A stretch of DNA of 64,000 bases from Flavobacteriales bacterium (GTDB taxonomy: Bacteria > Bacteroidota > Bacteroidia > Flavobacteriales_E > Vicingaceae), in the NCBI GenBank assembly GCA_015075325.1, contig JABTUP010000016.1, forward strand, positions 1-64,000, given 5' to 3'. Made by a program: the position numbers and the translations under genes. Under the pieces are notes generated by a model. That model saw nothing but the letters and a program-made list of their open reading frames with translations, searched no databases and was not told the DNA's origin. Shown here piece after piece: positions 46,332 through 55,169 of this stretch (within the stretch, counting starts at the first letter, position 1; every line of letters starts with the position of its first letter).

Positions 46332-47378
46332 TTATAAAATTAACATGGCATCGCCATAAGTGTAAAATCGGTATTTTTCTTTTATCGCTTCTTTGTATGC
46401 TTTCATTACTAAATCGTAACCCCCAAAAGCACAAGTCATCATCAATAAAGTTGATAAAGGAGTGTGGAAATTAGTTACCATACAGTTTGCTATATTAAAA
46501 TCGTATGGAGGGAAAATAAATTTATTAGTCCATCCATCATAAGGTTTTAACATTCCATCGGCTGATACCGAAGTTTCAATTGCTCTCATAGAAGTGGTTC
46601 CAACTGCACAAATTCTAGCTTTACGAGCTTTTGCAGCATTTACTTTATCAGCACATAGTTGTGGAATATGAACTTCTTCAGAATCCATTTTGTGTTTGGT
46701 TAAATCTTCTACTTCTACCGAACGGAAAGTACCTAAACCTACGTGTAAAGTTAGTTTTGCAAAATCAACGCCTTTAATTTCTAATCGTTTCAACAAATGT
46801 TTGCTAAAGTGTAAACCAGCAGTTGGAGCAGCAACAGCTCCTTCGTTTTCGGCATATACTGTTTGGTAACGTTCAGCATCTTCTGGCTCAACAGCTCTGT
46901 TGATGTAACGAGGTATTGGAGTTTCTCCTAATTTGGCAATAATGGCTTTAAATTCTTCGTAAGAACCATCAAACAAAAAGCGTAACGTTCGTCCTCTTGA
47001 GGTAGTGTTATCGATTACTTCAGCAACTAAATCATCATCGCCAAAATACAGTTTATTTCCTATTCTAATTTTACGGGCAGGGTCAACCAAAACATCCCAT
47101 AAAAGGCTTTCGCGGTTTAGTTCTCTCAACAAAAACACTTCGATACGAGCACCTGTTTTTTCTTTGTTTCCATACATACGAGCTGGAAAAACTTTGGTAT
47201 CGTTCATAATCATTAAGTCACCGTCATCAAAATAATTGATAAGGTCTTTAAACAACTTATGTTCTATTTCACCAGTGCTTCGGTGAACTACCATTAATCG
47301 AGATTCGTCGCGTTCTGGAGTTGGATGTTCTGCAAGTAATTCTGCGGGTAAGTCAAATTTAAATTTTGATAACTTCAT
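46332..47378 (-). CDS. queA: S-adenosylmethionine:tRNA ribosyltransferase-isomerase (348 aa)
   Basis: It makes epoxyqueuosine in tRNA by transferring the ribosyl part of SAM. Motifs: [60 protein letters not shown] and [15 protein letters not shown]. Length is standard. It is the first gene of a queA-4HB-ispD operon. Confidence 0.97.
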   Translation of the reverse strand: MKLSKFKFDLPAELLAEHPTPERDESRLMVVHRSTGEIEHKLFKDLINYFDDGDLMIMNDTKVFPARMYGNKEKTGARIEVFLLRELNRESLLWDVLVDPARKIRIGNKLYFGDDDLVAEVIDNTTSRGRTLRFLFDGSYEEFKAIIAKLGETPIPRYINRAVEPEDAERYQTVYAENEGAVAAPTAGLHFSKHLLKRLEIKGVDFAKLTLHVGLGTFRSVEVEDLTKHKMDSEEVHIPQLCADKVNAAKARKARICAVGTTSMRAIETSVSADGMLKPYDGWTNKFIFPPYDFNIANCMVTNFHTPLSTLLMMTCAFGGYDLVMKAYKEAIKEKYRFYTYGDAMLIL

Positions 47379-47447
47379 AATATGGTTGAACTTGAAAAAT
47401 AAGGCTGCAAATGTAACAATATCTAAATAATTAACAAGGAGAATTGT

Positions 47448-48554
47448 TTATTTTAAATAACCCAACATTAATTCGGCTGTTCTTGCCGAAGCACCAACGC
47501 CTCCCAATTTCTGTTGTAGTTCATTATACTCCTGCAACAATTTATTTTTATGGTTTGGCTCAAGCAGTTTGGCTAATTCTTGTTTTAAGTTTTTGGTGTT
47601 CAGTTCTTTTTGTATCAGTTCCTTTACTAATTCTTTGTCGGCAATTAAATTAACCAATGAAATATATCCCACTTTTATTACAGCCTTTGCAATTTGAAAA
47701 GAAATAGCATTGCCCTTGTAGCACACTATTTGAGGCACGTTAAACAAAGCAGTTTCGAGTGTTGCAGTACCCGAAGTTACCAATGCAGCTGTTGCGTGTT
47801 CTAATAATGAGTACGTTTTGTTTTCTATTAACGATGTGTTTTTAGAAAGGTAATTTTGGTAAAACGAGGTGTCTTGTGACGGAGCTCCTGCTACCACAAA
47901 TTGATAATCGGGAAATTGTTCTATTACCGAAAGCATAATGGGTAACATGGTGTGTATTTCTTGCTTTCTGCTTCCTGGCAGCAGAGCTATTATGGGTTTG
48001 TTTGGCAGATTATTTTGGACACAAAACGCTTCAAACGGAGTTTTTGTTCGGTTGGCAATTGCATCTAAAAGTGGGTGACCAACAAAATCAACATCAACAT
48101 TAAACTTGGTATAAAACGCTTTTTCGAATGGCAAAATCACAAACATTTTATCCACATTGCGTTTTATTTGATGTACTCGGTTTTGTTTCCATGCCCAAAT
48201 TTGTGGCGAAATGTAGTAAAACACTTTTATGCCGTTTTTCTTAGCCCAAGCTGCAATTTTTAAGTTAAAACCGGGATAATCAACTAAAATCAATACATCG
48301 GGTTTGTTGGCAAGAATATCTTCTTTACAAAAAGCAAGGTTTTTTAGTATGGTTTTAATGTTGAGCAAAACTTCTACAAACCCCATAAAAGCCAAGTCGC
48401 GGTAATGTTTAACTAATGTTGCTCCTTGTTGTTGCATTAAATCGCCACCCCAACACCTAAAACTTGCAGCATAATCTCTTGCCTTAAGTTCTTTTATAAG
48501 GTTTGATGCGTGCAAATCTCCCGATGCTTCTCCTGCAATTATGTAGTATTTCAT
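47448..48554 (-). CDS. lpxB: Lipid-A-disaccharide synthase (368 aa)
   Basis: This GT19 glycosyltransferase joins UDP-diacylglucosamine and lipid X in lipid A synthesis at the inner membrane. The start YYIIAGEASGDLHASNLI, GFVEVLLNI, LVDYPGFNLKIA, YISPQIWAW and LLPGSRKQEI are family signatures. It lies downstream of surE and a small membrane-protein gene, behind a GC-rich palindrome. Confidence 0.97.
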   Translation of the reverse strand: MKYYIIAGEASGDLHASNLIKELKARDYAASFRCWGGDLMQQQGATLVKHYRDLAFMGFVEVLLNIKTILKNLAFCKEDILANKPDVLILVDYPGFNLKIAAWAKKNGIKVFYYISPQIWAWKQNRVHQIKRNVDKMFVILPFEKAFYTKFNVDVDFVGHPLLDAIANRTKTPFEAFCVQNNLPNKPIIALLPGSRKQEIHTMLPIMLSVIEQFPDYQFVVAGAPSQDTSFYQNYLSKNTSLIENKTYSLLEHATAALVTSGTATLETALFNVPQIVCYKGNAISFQIAKAVIKVGYISLVNLIADKELVKELIQKELNTKNLKQELAKLLEPNHKNKLLQEYNELQQKLGGVGASARTAELMLGYLK

Positions 48555-48623
48555 TTGTTTAGAAGAGAGTTTATAAAGTTAAAAGTAGAAAGATAAAAGT
48601 TTATAAAGTGATCTGTTTACTTA

Positions 48624-48653
48624 AGCCCCTCCTTCGGAGGGGTTGGGGAGGCT
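48624..48653. repeat. Dispersed GC-rich palindrome upstream of lpxB
   Basis: AGCCCCTCC-TTC-GGAGGGG, then TTGGGGAGGCT: a copy of the seven-member repeat between the small membrane-protein gene and lpxB. Confidence 0.65.
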
Positions 48654-48657
48654 TCTG

Positions 48658-48954
48658 TTACATTAAAAACATGTACCACAAGTAAAATGCTCCATAAACA
48701 AAAGTTGCAGCAATTACTCCTTTTGCCGATTGGTCTTTTTTAAGCCAATAAAACAAAAAGAAAATACCCAAATTTACGAGCAAACCTCCTTTTAAAGAAT
48801 TGATAATAGGGCTAAAAAAAGGATTAGAAACAATGTAAAACAACGACATGTTTGTGGTTATTTTTAAAATAACATACATGGTGGTAACTGGGAGAATAAC
48901 TCCTAAAATTAACCCAATAATGATGTGGTCGAATTTTTTAAAATCGTTAGGCAT
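48658..48954 (-). CDS. Small membrane protein (98 aa)
   Basis: Three hydrophobic segments (about residues 9-31, 54-69 and 78-97) and few charged residues. No recognised family. It overlaps the end of surE by 8 bases, so it is translated from the surE transcript and precedes lpxB. Conservation of this arrangement in relatives would show whether it belongs to the envelope genes. Confidence 0.78.
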   Translation of the reverse strand: MPNDFKKFDHIIIGLILGVILPVTTMYVILKITTNMSLFYIVSNPFFSPIINSLKGGLLVNLGIFFLFYWLKKDQSAKGVIAATFVYGAFYLWYMFLM

Positions 48955-49714
48955 TTTCTAAATGTTTAATAGCATTAATCAATTTATAGTTGGTAAAATC
49001 GTGTTGAACAGGAACAACAGAGACATAATTGTTTTTTAAAGCCCATTCGTCGGTATCTTCATCGTTGCTGTAAACAACAAATTTTCCGGTTAACCAATAA
49101 TAACTTTTACCCATAGGGTCTTTGCGTTCGTCAAATTCTTCCTCCCAATTTCCGCTAGCTTGTTTGCATACTTTTATGCCTTGTATAAATTCGGCTGGAA
49201 TATCAGGTATATTAACATTTAAACAACTATTTTGGTATTTATTTTCTAGTACATCTTTGATAATTTTTGCTACATAAATTTTTGCTGCACTAAAATTGGC
49301 TTCGATAGAATGATTGCAAAGCGAGAAACCAATAGAAGGAATGCCTTCCATAGCACCTTCAATGGCTGCCGACATGGTACCTGAGTAAATTACATTGATA
49401 GATGAATTTGCTCCGTGGTTAATACCCGAAAGAATTAAGTTAGGTTTTCGAGGCAACAGTTTACTTACGCCCATTTTTACACAATCAACAGGAGTTCCGC
49501 TACAAGCATGGTATTGTATTCCATCTTTTTCCCAACTGTTTACTCGCAATGCAGCATTTAAGGTAACAGCATGTCCCATTCCGCTTTGTGGTTTATCGGG
49601 AGCAACTACAGCTACTTCTCCAAATTGTTTTGCAACATCAATAAGTGCAGCAATTCCGGGAGCAGTAATGCCATCATCGTTTACAACTAAAATAAATGGT
49701 TTTTCCAAAGTCAA
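48947..49714 (-). CDS. surE: 5'/3'-nucleotidase SurE (255 aa)
   Basis: This metal-dependent survival phosphatase hydrolyses nucleoside monophosphates. Motifs are VVNDDGITAPGI (metal aspartates), APDKPQSGMGHAVT, LSGINHGANSSINVIYSGTMSAAIEGA and CLNVNIPDIP. Length is normal. It heads a transcript with the small membrane-protein gene and probably lpxB. Confidence 0.97.
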   Translation of the reverse strand: MTLEKPFILVVNDDGITAPGIAALIDVAKQFGEVAVVAPDKPQSGMGHAVTLNAALRVNSWEKDGIQYHACSGTPVDCVKMGVSKLLPRKPNLILSGINHGANSSINVIYSGTMSAAIEGAMEGIPSIGFSLCNHSIEANFSAAKIYVAKIIKDVLENKYQNSCLNVNIPDIPAEFIQGIKVCKQASGNWEEEFDERKDPMGKSYYWLTGKFVVYSNDEDTDEWALKNNYVSVVPVQHDFTNYKLINAIKHLENA

Positions 49715-49807
49715 ATTTTTTTCCTCAAATTTAGGGTTTATAGTGTTGTTTTAATAAAATTTTATCAGGAATTGACTTCTATCATTTTTTTAATTGAAAT
49801 AGCTCAT

Positions 49808-49815
49808 TACCTTTG
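49808..49815 (+). promoter_or_regulatory. -7 box of the universal stress protein gene
   Basis: TACCTTTG is an exact TAnnTTTG match, 25 bases before the ATG. No good -33 TTG at the usual distance was found. Confidence 0.4.
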
Positions 49816-49840
49816 GTTAAATTAAATAGAAAAAAAACAG

Positions 49841-50644
49841 ATGAAAAACTTATTGGTACCAACCGACTTTTCGGAATATGCTAATGCAGCGATGGAATAC
49901 GCAATACTTATTGCAAAAATTAGAAACAGCACTATTCATGTGGTTACGGTGGTTACCTCAACCGAAGATGAAGATTTTGAAAATGCTGAACGTAAATTAT
50001 TGGCAATTAAAAACAGCGAATTGTTAAAAGGAATAGCTGTTGAAACCTATGTAAAATTAGGAGGAAACATTTGCGATAGAATTTTAGAATGTGCCACTGA
50101 AATAAAAGCCGATTTAATTTTAATGGGTTCGCATGGTTCGTCAACCATTACCGAAATTTTATTGGGTAGCAACACCGAAAAAGTAGTTAGAAAATCAGCA
50201 TTTAATGTGTTAACCATTAAGCACCGAATGTTGCGTAGTGAAATTAAAAATATTGCCTTTGCTTCAGATTTTTCATCCGAATCGAACCGAATATTTTCTA
50301 TTATTAAAAATATTGCCGAAAAGTTTAATGCACAAATTCATTTGCTAAAAATAAACACGCCTGCCCATTTTGAGCCTACTCGGGTTTCGATGGAAAAAAT
50401 TGACCGTTTTATAAAAAATGAAAAACTAACTCCATTAAATGGCGACAAGTTTAAAATTGCTTTATACTCTGATAGTACCGAAGAATTGGGAGTTTTAAAC
50501 TATTGTATAGAAAACGAAATTGACATGATTGCGTTAGGCATACACAACAAAACAAGCATTTGGAAATTGTTGCACGAAAGTACTTCACAAAACTTGGTTA
50601 GCCACTCTTTTAGACCTGTGTTGACTATTCCGATACCGGAGTAA
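49841..50644 (+). CDS. Tandem universal stress protein (267 aa)
   Basis: Two Usp domains are fused. The first (residues 1-125) starts KNLLVPTDFSEYANAAMEYA and has the nucleotide-binding signature LIMGSHGSSTITEILLGSNTEKVV. The second is degenerate (IAFASDFSSESNRIF; IALGIHNKTSIWKLLHESTSQNLV). This is a cytoplasmic stress-response protein, standard for Bacteroidota. The second domain has lost the glycine-rich loop. Confidence 0.93.
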   Translation: MKNLLVPTDFSEYANAAMEYAILIAKIRNSTIHVVTVVTSTEDEDFENAERKLLAIKNSELLKGIAVETYVKLGGNICDRILECATEIKADLILMGSHGSSTITEILLGSNTEKVVRKSAFNVLTIKHRMLRSEIKNIAFASDFSSESNRIFSIIKNIAEKFNAQIHLLKINTPAHFEPTRVSMEKIDRFIKNEKLTPLNGDKFKIALYSDSTEELGVLNYCIENEIDMIALGIHNKTSIWKLLHESTSQNLVSHSFRPVLTIPIPE

Positions 50645-50721
50645 AAATAATTTATTAAATTTGAGGTAATATTAAGTGTTGATATATTCTTAGGTTTAAT
50701 ATCTATACATTTGTATATATT

Positions 50722-51501
50722 TTGGAAAAAATTGGAGACATAGAAATAAGAGTAATTGGAAAAACTGGAAATCAAGAATTAAAACCGGACAATTATGACA
50801 TTAAACATATTGCATCATTATTGCAAAATGTTGAAGATTTACTTTATCCGAATAATAAAAAAGAACGACCACTGATTACCTACGATATTCAAGAGGGTTC
50901 TGTTAGACACATTTTTAAAACCACAATACAATCTGTTATTGGTTTTAGTGCAATATTAACTCAAGTTCAAGCAAATAATTCTATAGATTTTTTAGATTTA
51001 AAAACCGCAAGAGCTATTGAAAGTATTCAACAACTTTCTTTACAAAAAAACTATGAGTTTCAAATTAAAACATCACTTAAAGATGATTATGAATTAAGCA
51101 TCTCACCTTCAACCAAATTTTTTAGAACTGAGAACATTTGGGTAGATGCTGAGGTTTATTTTTATGGTGTTTTAAAAGACGCAGGTGGTAAAAGCAAGGC
51201 AAATATTCATATCGATACAGATGACTTTGGATACGTAGCAATTGAGACAGACAAGGATTTTTTAGAGAGTCATGAAGAAAATTTGTTATACAAAAAATAT
51301 GGAGTTAGAGCTGTAGGAAAGCAAAATATAGAAACGGGTGAGATAGATACAAAATCACTTAAGTTGGTTGAGTTAATAGATTATAATCCAAAATACGACC
51401 AAAAATATCTAGCTACTTTGATTTCAAAGGCTAAGAATAGCTGGAAAGGAATTAATCCTGATGAGTGGTTATTAAATCTAAGAGGAGGTTATGAAGCATA
51501 G
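50722..51501 (+). CDS. Unknown 259-aa protein paired with a PIN-domain protein
   Basis: I do not recognise this family. It appears alpha/beta, with no signal peptide or membrane helix, and ends with a helical tail (SKAKNSWKGINPDEWLLNLRGG) suited to binding a partner. No ATG fits; the start is probably TTG 50722. The next gene, a PIN-domain nuclease, overlaps its 3' end by 11 bases, so the two are co-translated. An upstream partner directly overlapping a PIN toxin is the layout of type II toxin-antitoxin operons, but it is much larger than usual antitoxins and lacks an obvious DNA-binding domain. Confidence 0.78.
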   Translation: MEKIGDIEIRVIGKTGNQELKPDNYDIKHIASLLQNVEDLLYPNNKKERPLITYDIQEGSVRHIFKTTIQSVIGFSAILTQVQANNSIDFLDLKTARAIESIQQLSLQKNYEFQIKTSLKDDYELSISPSTKFFRTENIWVDAEVYFYGVLKDAGGKSKANIHIDTDDFGYVAIETDKDFLESHEENLLYKKYGVRAVGKQNIETGEIDTKSLKLVELIDYNPKYDQKYLATLISKAKNSWKGINPDEWLLNLRGGYEA

Positions 51502-51976
51502 CGTTCTTTTGGATACCAGTTTCTTTATTAGACTGTTGAATGATGAAGATTCTCTGCATCAAAATGCGTTGAACTATTTTAAATACTTTTTAGAGAAAGA
51601 AATTGATTTAAAGATATCAACTATTTCAATTGCCGAATATTGTGTAAAAGGTAATTTGAGTGATTTACCTCTTGTAAATTTGCAAATACTACCCTTTAAC
51701 TTAAATCATGCTCAACGTACTGGAGAATTCGCAAAAATCATATTCAATCAAAATCTCATTTCTTCCGAAAAAATTTCTCCTCGTGCTATAATACCAAATG
51801 ATTCAAAACTTTTTGCACAAGCTGATTTAGATAAGACTATTACTCATTTTGTAACTTCAGATTCAAGATCAAAAATAACTTTAGGCTATTTAACAAAAGT
51901 TACTAAACCTAAATTTGAAGTAATTGATATAAATTTCCCTTACAATGAAACGTTTGGTATATTTGATTTAAAATAA
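51491..51976 (+). CDS. PIN-domain nuclease, putative toxin (161 aa)
   Basis: PIN-fold acidic residues are in place: D8 (VLLDTSFFIRLL), E49 (ISIAEYC), D104 and D124 (PNDSKLFAQAD, FVTSDSRSK). PIN proteins are usually metal-dependent RNases and frequent VapC-type toxins. The ATG overlaps the upstream gene. AGGAGG lies just two bases before it, too close to serve as a normal ribosome site. Confidence 0.85.
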   Translation: MKHSVLLDTSFFIRLLNDEDSLHQNALNYFKYFLEKEIDLKISTISIAEYCVKGNLSDLPLVNLQILPFNLNHAQRTGEFAKIIFNQNLISSEKISPRAIIPNDSKLFAQADLDKTITHFVTSDSRSKITLGYLTKVTKPKFEVIDINFPYNETFGIFDLK

Positions 51977-51988
51977 GAACCCAAATTT

Positions 51989-52453
51989 CTACTTTTCCAC
52001 CCAAACAATATTCCCGTTTTGTTCTTTAAAGTAATTATCGAATGTTTCGGGCAAAATGGAGGTAGTTTTTTGTGCTGTTTTAATGGTAAGTTCGGCAAGG
52101 TTAAAACTGCGTCCGTTAATAAAATACTGGTTGTAGGAAGTGTACTTGTCGTTGTGTAACCTACCAAATATAAGCGCCGCATTTGCGGGAAGGGTAATCA
52201 TTACTTTTTCATTGGTAGTGTCGGCATCAGCTAAAGTTAATTTCTTTTCCCAATTTAAACAACCTTTTGATTTTAACTCATACGCGTCGGTAGTTGCATC
52301 AAAAATGGCAAAGGTTTTTTCGGGTGGAGTTAACGTATAGCTTATTTCAATAGGTTGATTCGATTCGTTAACAACCATAAAATATTGAACCCAAGAGCAA
52401 CTCCAAAACAATTGTAGGAAAAGAAACCAAACTAAAAATTTTAACCCTTTCAT
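51989..52453 (-). CDS. Putative lipoprotein (154 aa)
   Basis: The signal peptide ends in lipobox LFWSC (Cys19), followed by a beta-rich domain (YFMVVNESNQPIEISYTL). No family recognised. It is convergent with the PIN gene, with 12 bases between the stops. Confidence 0.75.
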   Translation of the reverse strand: MKGLKFLVWFLFLQLFWSCSWVQYFMVVNESNQPIEISYTLTPPEKTFAIFDATTDAYELKSKGCLNWEKKLTLADADTTNEKVMITLPANAALIFGRLHNDKYTSYNQYFINGRSFNLAELTIKTAQKTTSILPETFDNYFKEQNGNIVWVEK

Positions 52454-52548
52454 TACTTGCTATTTTAAACTAAATTAAAAAATAAACAGCTAAAACCACA
52501 TCAATTTTCATTAATTTTATAAATTCGCAACCCTTTTGGAGGCAACAG

Positions 52549-53559
52549 ATGAAATTAGACCATTACATAAGCCAATTATTGTTTCGCTACGATTGCGTTA
52601 TCGTGCCTAATTTAGGTGGTTTTGTAACCAATTACAAGCCTGCAAGTATTAATCCTGTAAAAGATACTTTTTACCCACCATCAAAAGGAATTTCGTTTAA
52701 CAAAAACTTGAGTCACAACGACGGTTTGTTGGCAAATGCAATTAGTCAGGACAACAACATTAGCTACGAAAAAGCCCTTAAAATAATTGAAGAAGCTGTT
52801 TTTACGATACAGCAAGAATTAAAAAACAGAAAAAAAGTTGCTTTCGAAAATGTTGGTGTGTTGTTTTACGACCACGAGAACCGGTTGCAATTTGAGCCAT
52901 CAGCAACTGTAAATTACCTTTTAGAAAGTTACGGTTTAAGCTCATTCCAACAATTCCCAGTAAAACGTAAAACACTTGAAGATAAAATAAAAGAAACTCC
53001 AGTTTTACCAATTAGTGGTTCTAAAAACACTAAAAAATGGATTGCTGCTGCAGCAGTATTTATTCCGTTGGCTTTTTTAACCATTTGGATTCCTACAAAA
53101 TTCGATATTGGTTCGGAGTTAAATTATGCCAATTTAAATCCGTTTAAAACAGTAACTCCTGTTTATACCGAACGAGCATCAGCTTTACCAACTATTAAAA
53201 AATCGGTTACTCCAACTGTTGACGAAAACACGCAAACCATACAGTTTATTGCTAACGAAAAACCCATTGTAATAACTCAACCTACTGTTGAAGAAACAGC
53301 TAAAGTTGATTCAACTTATGTTGAAACAAAACAACAAAAAGCAAATTTCCATGTGGTTGGAGGTTGTTTTGCCGAAAAACAAAATGCTCAAAAATTTGTT
53401 CAAGAGTTAATAAATGCTGGATTTGAAGCTTCTATAATTGGAAAACGAAAAGGATTGTTTACCGTAAGTTACAGCGGTTTCTCTACCCGACAAGAAGCTG
53501 TTGAAGGCTTAGCACAAGTAAAAAACCACAACAAAAGGGCTTGGATTTTAGCTTTGTAA
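52549..53559 (+). CDS. HU-CCDC81 and SPOR domain protein (336 aa)
   Basis: The N-terminal tandem HU-CCDC81-like domains (residues 1-130; YISQLLFRYDCVIVPNLGGFV, KKVAFENVGVLFYD) are followed by a transmembrane segment (about 164-183) and a periplasmic linker. A C-terminal SPOR domain (about 263-336; FHVVGGCFAEKQNAQKFV) binds denuded peptidoglycan at division sites. This combination is typical of Bacteroidota and may link cytoplasmic DNA- or filament-binding activity with the septum. DUF3817 follows after 6 bases. Confidence 0.9.
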   Translation: MKLDHYISQLLFRYDCVIVPNLGGFVTNYKPASINPVKDTFYPPSKGISFNKNLSHNDGLLANAISQDNNISYEKALKIIEEAVFTIQQELKNRKKVAFENVGVLFYDHENRLQFEPSATVNYLLESYGLSSFQQFPVKRKTLEDKIKETPVLPISGSKNTKKWIAAAAVFIPLAFLTIWIPTKFDIGSELNYANLNPFKTVTPVYTERASALPTIKKSVTPTVDENTQTIQFIANEKPIVITQPTVEETAKVDSTYVETKQQKANFHVVGGCFAEKQNAQKFVQELINAGFEASIIGKRKGLFTVSYSGFSTRQEAVEGLAQVKNHNKRAWILAL

Positions 53560-53565
53560 GTCATA

Positions 53566-53865
53566 ATGAAAGAAAAACTTAAAACATCATTAGGAAGATT
53601 TAGAATTATCGCTTTTTTAGAAGGCTGTTCTTATTTAGCATTTGCTTTAACCATGCCATTAAAATATGGGTTTGAAATACCGCAGCCCAATTATGTGGTT
53701 GGCATGGCTCATGGAGTTTTGTTTATGGCTTATGTAATAATGGCTGTGCAACTTACTTTTGAAGAAAAATGGAAACTTACTAAAGCCTTTTGGGTTTTAT
53801 TAGCATCGTTAATTCCTTTCGGGACATTTTATATGGATGCTAAATTATTTAAGGAAAGAGGATAA
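53566..53865 (+). CDS. DUF3817 family membrane protein (99 aa)
   Basis: Three hydrophobic segments with the family motifs GRFRIIAFLEGCSYL and PLKYGFEIP followed by VGMAHGVLFMAY. It is an integral membrane protein of unknown function. It is transcribed with the SPOR-protein gene. Confidence 0.92.
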   Translation: MKEKLKTSLGRFRIIAFLEGCSYLAFALTMPLKYGFEIPQPNYVVGMAHGVLFMAYVIMAVQLTFEEKWKLTKAFWVLLASLIPFGTFYMDAKLFKERG

Positions 53866-53869
53866 CATT

Positions 53870-53989
53870 TTCTCTCTCAGATATCGCTAATTCTCGCAAA
53901 TATTTTCACAAAATCTTATTTCATTTTAATCTTACAAAAAGATTATCTTTTGCTGTAGTTTCTGCGAAAATCTGTGGAATCAGCGAGAA
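53870..53989. repeat. Imperfect palindrome (TTCTC...GCGAGAA) that overlaps a gene end
   Basis: TTCTCTCTCAGATATCGC at one end and GGAATCAGCGAGAA at the other, with AAGATT/AATCTT-rich arms. The end of the 2-hydroxyacid dehydrogenase gene (GSR-stop) is encoded by this repeat. Confidence 0.6.
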
Positions 53990-54981
53990 CCGAAAAAAGT
54001 AGCCTCAATTTTATCGGCAAGCACCGACGAAAGTTTAATGTACGATTCCACCGTCCAACCAGCAACGTGTGGACTTAAAACCACTTTTTCCGATTGAGTT
54101 AAATACACAAAATCTTCTGGCAGTTGCTCAGCACTAATGGTTTCGAACGATTTGGTTTCGTATTCCAGCACATCTAAACAAGCGCCTAAAATTTTACCCG
54201 ATTTTAAAGCTTGAACCAAATCGGCGGTTTTTACATGGTTGCCTCGAGCAGTATTGATGAGGTAAAAAGGTTTTTTGCAAGAGTTGATAAAATCTGCATT
54301 TACGAAATACTGCGTTTCAGTAGTTAATGGTAAATGAATACTGATAATATCCGATTTTGCTTTTAATTCTTCTAATGAAACTTCTTTAAAAATACTTCCA
54401 ACTTCGGTCTTCCAAATTCGGTCTTCCAACCCTTTTTTATACTTATCGTAAGCTAAAATGGCAACATCAAAACCTCTCAATTTTTTAGCCAACGAGCTAC
54501 CCATAAAACCGAAACCAATAATTCCAATTGTTTTACCTGATAATTCCAATCCGCGATTTCCTTCCCTATCCCAAATTGCTTTTCGAACTTCTGCATCGCC
54601 TTTTTTTAGTTGGTTAAACAACATGAGCAATGCCCCAATGGAATGTTCTGCTACAGCATCCATGTTGCCTTCAGGCGAATGAATAATTTTTACTCCTTTT
54701 TTTTCGGCGTATGTAACATCAATGTTTTCTAACCCAGCACCCGAACGAGCAACAAATTTTAAGTTGGTTGCCGCATCAAAAAAGGTCTTATCCAACGTAA
54801 ATCGACTACGAATAACCAAGCCTTGATAGTTTTCTATTTTTGCTTCTATATCGCTTTTTGACGAAGTATAATCGTGTTCGCAAACTACTCCAAGTTTGGT
54901 TAATCGTTCTTCTAAAATGGGATGAACCGAGTCGATAAATAGCACTTTTGTTATCACTTGATGAAATTGATTTTTTGGCAA
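53980..54981 (-). CDS. D-2-hydroxyacid dehydrogenase, phosphoglycerate dehydrogenase-like (about 325-333 aa)
   Basis: This is an NAD-dependent dehydrogenase with the N-terminal substrate domain (VIRSRFTLDKTFFD, RSGAGLENID) and a Rossmann motif GIIGFGFMGSSLAKKL. The catalytic arginine (INTARGNHV), acidic residue and histidine (LSPHVAGW) are present. It lacks the ACT domain of long SerA proteins. The start is uncertain: TTG 54981 or GTG 54957, as no ATG is available. The last codons come from the repeat at 53870-53989. Confidence 0.88.
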   Translation of the reverse strand: MPKNQFHQVITKVLFIDSVHPILEERLTKLGVVCEHDYTSSKSDIEAKIENYQGLVIRSRFTLDKTFFDAATNLKFVARSGAGLENIDVTYAEKKGVKIIHSPEGNMDAVAEHSIGALLMLFNQLKKGDAEVRKAIWDREGNRGLELSGKTIGIIGFGFMGSSLAKKLRGFDVAILAYDKYKKGLEDRIWKTEVGSIFKEVSLEELKAKSDIISIHLPLTTETQYFVNADFINSCKKPFYLINTARGNHVKTADLVQALKSGKILGACLDVLEYETKSFETISAEQLPEDFVYLTQSEKVVLSPHVAGWTVESYIKLSSVLADKIEATFFGSR

Positions 54982-55065
54982 AGGTAGTGATTATTCAGTT
55001 CAACTTAAAAACAAGGAAATGTTGTGCAAAAGAGTAATTATTCGTCACCAAAAGTGATATAAATT

Positions 55066-55128
55066 ACATTTATTCATATGAAAAAATGTATTGAATAACA
55101 TTTATTCGTATGAAAAAGTGTATTTTTG
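55066..55128 (+). promoter_or_regulatory. Promoter and tandem operator-like repeats of the second DUF4143 gene
   Basis: Two 27-bp direct repeats (55066-55092 and 55098-55124, starting ACATTTATTC[A/G]TATG) differ at two bases and have period 32. Each contains an imperfect ACATTT/AAATGT palindrome. The second overlaps TATTTTTG (55121-55128), a perfect -7 box. Confidence 0.55.
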
Positions 55129-55169
55129 TGACATAAAAACACTCATTATATTAATTTGGAATTAAACAA

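Noticed and set aside
51481..51490. Shine-Dalgarno site for the PIN gene
   Set aside because: AGGAGG is only two bases from the ATG, and Bacteroidota rarely use such sites; it is also coding sequence of the upstream gene.
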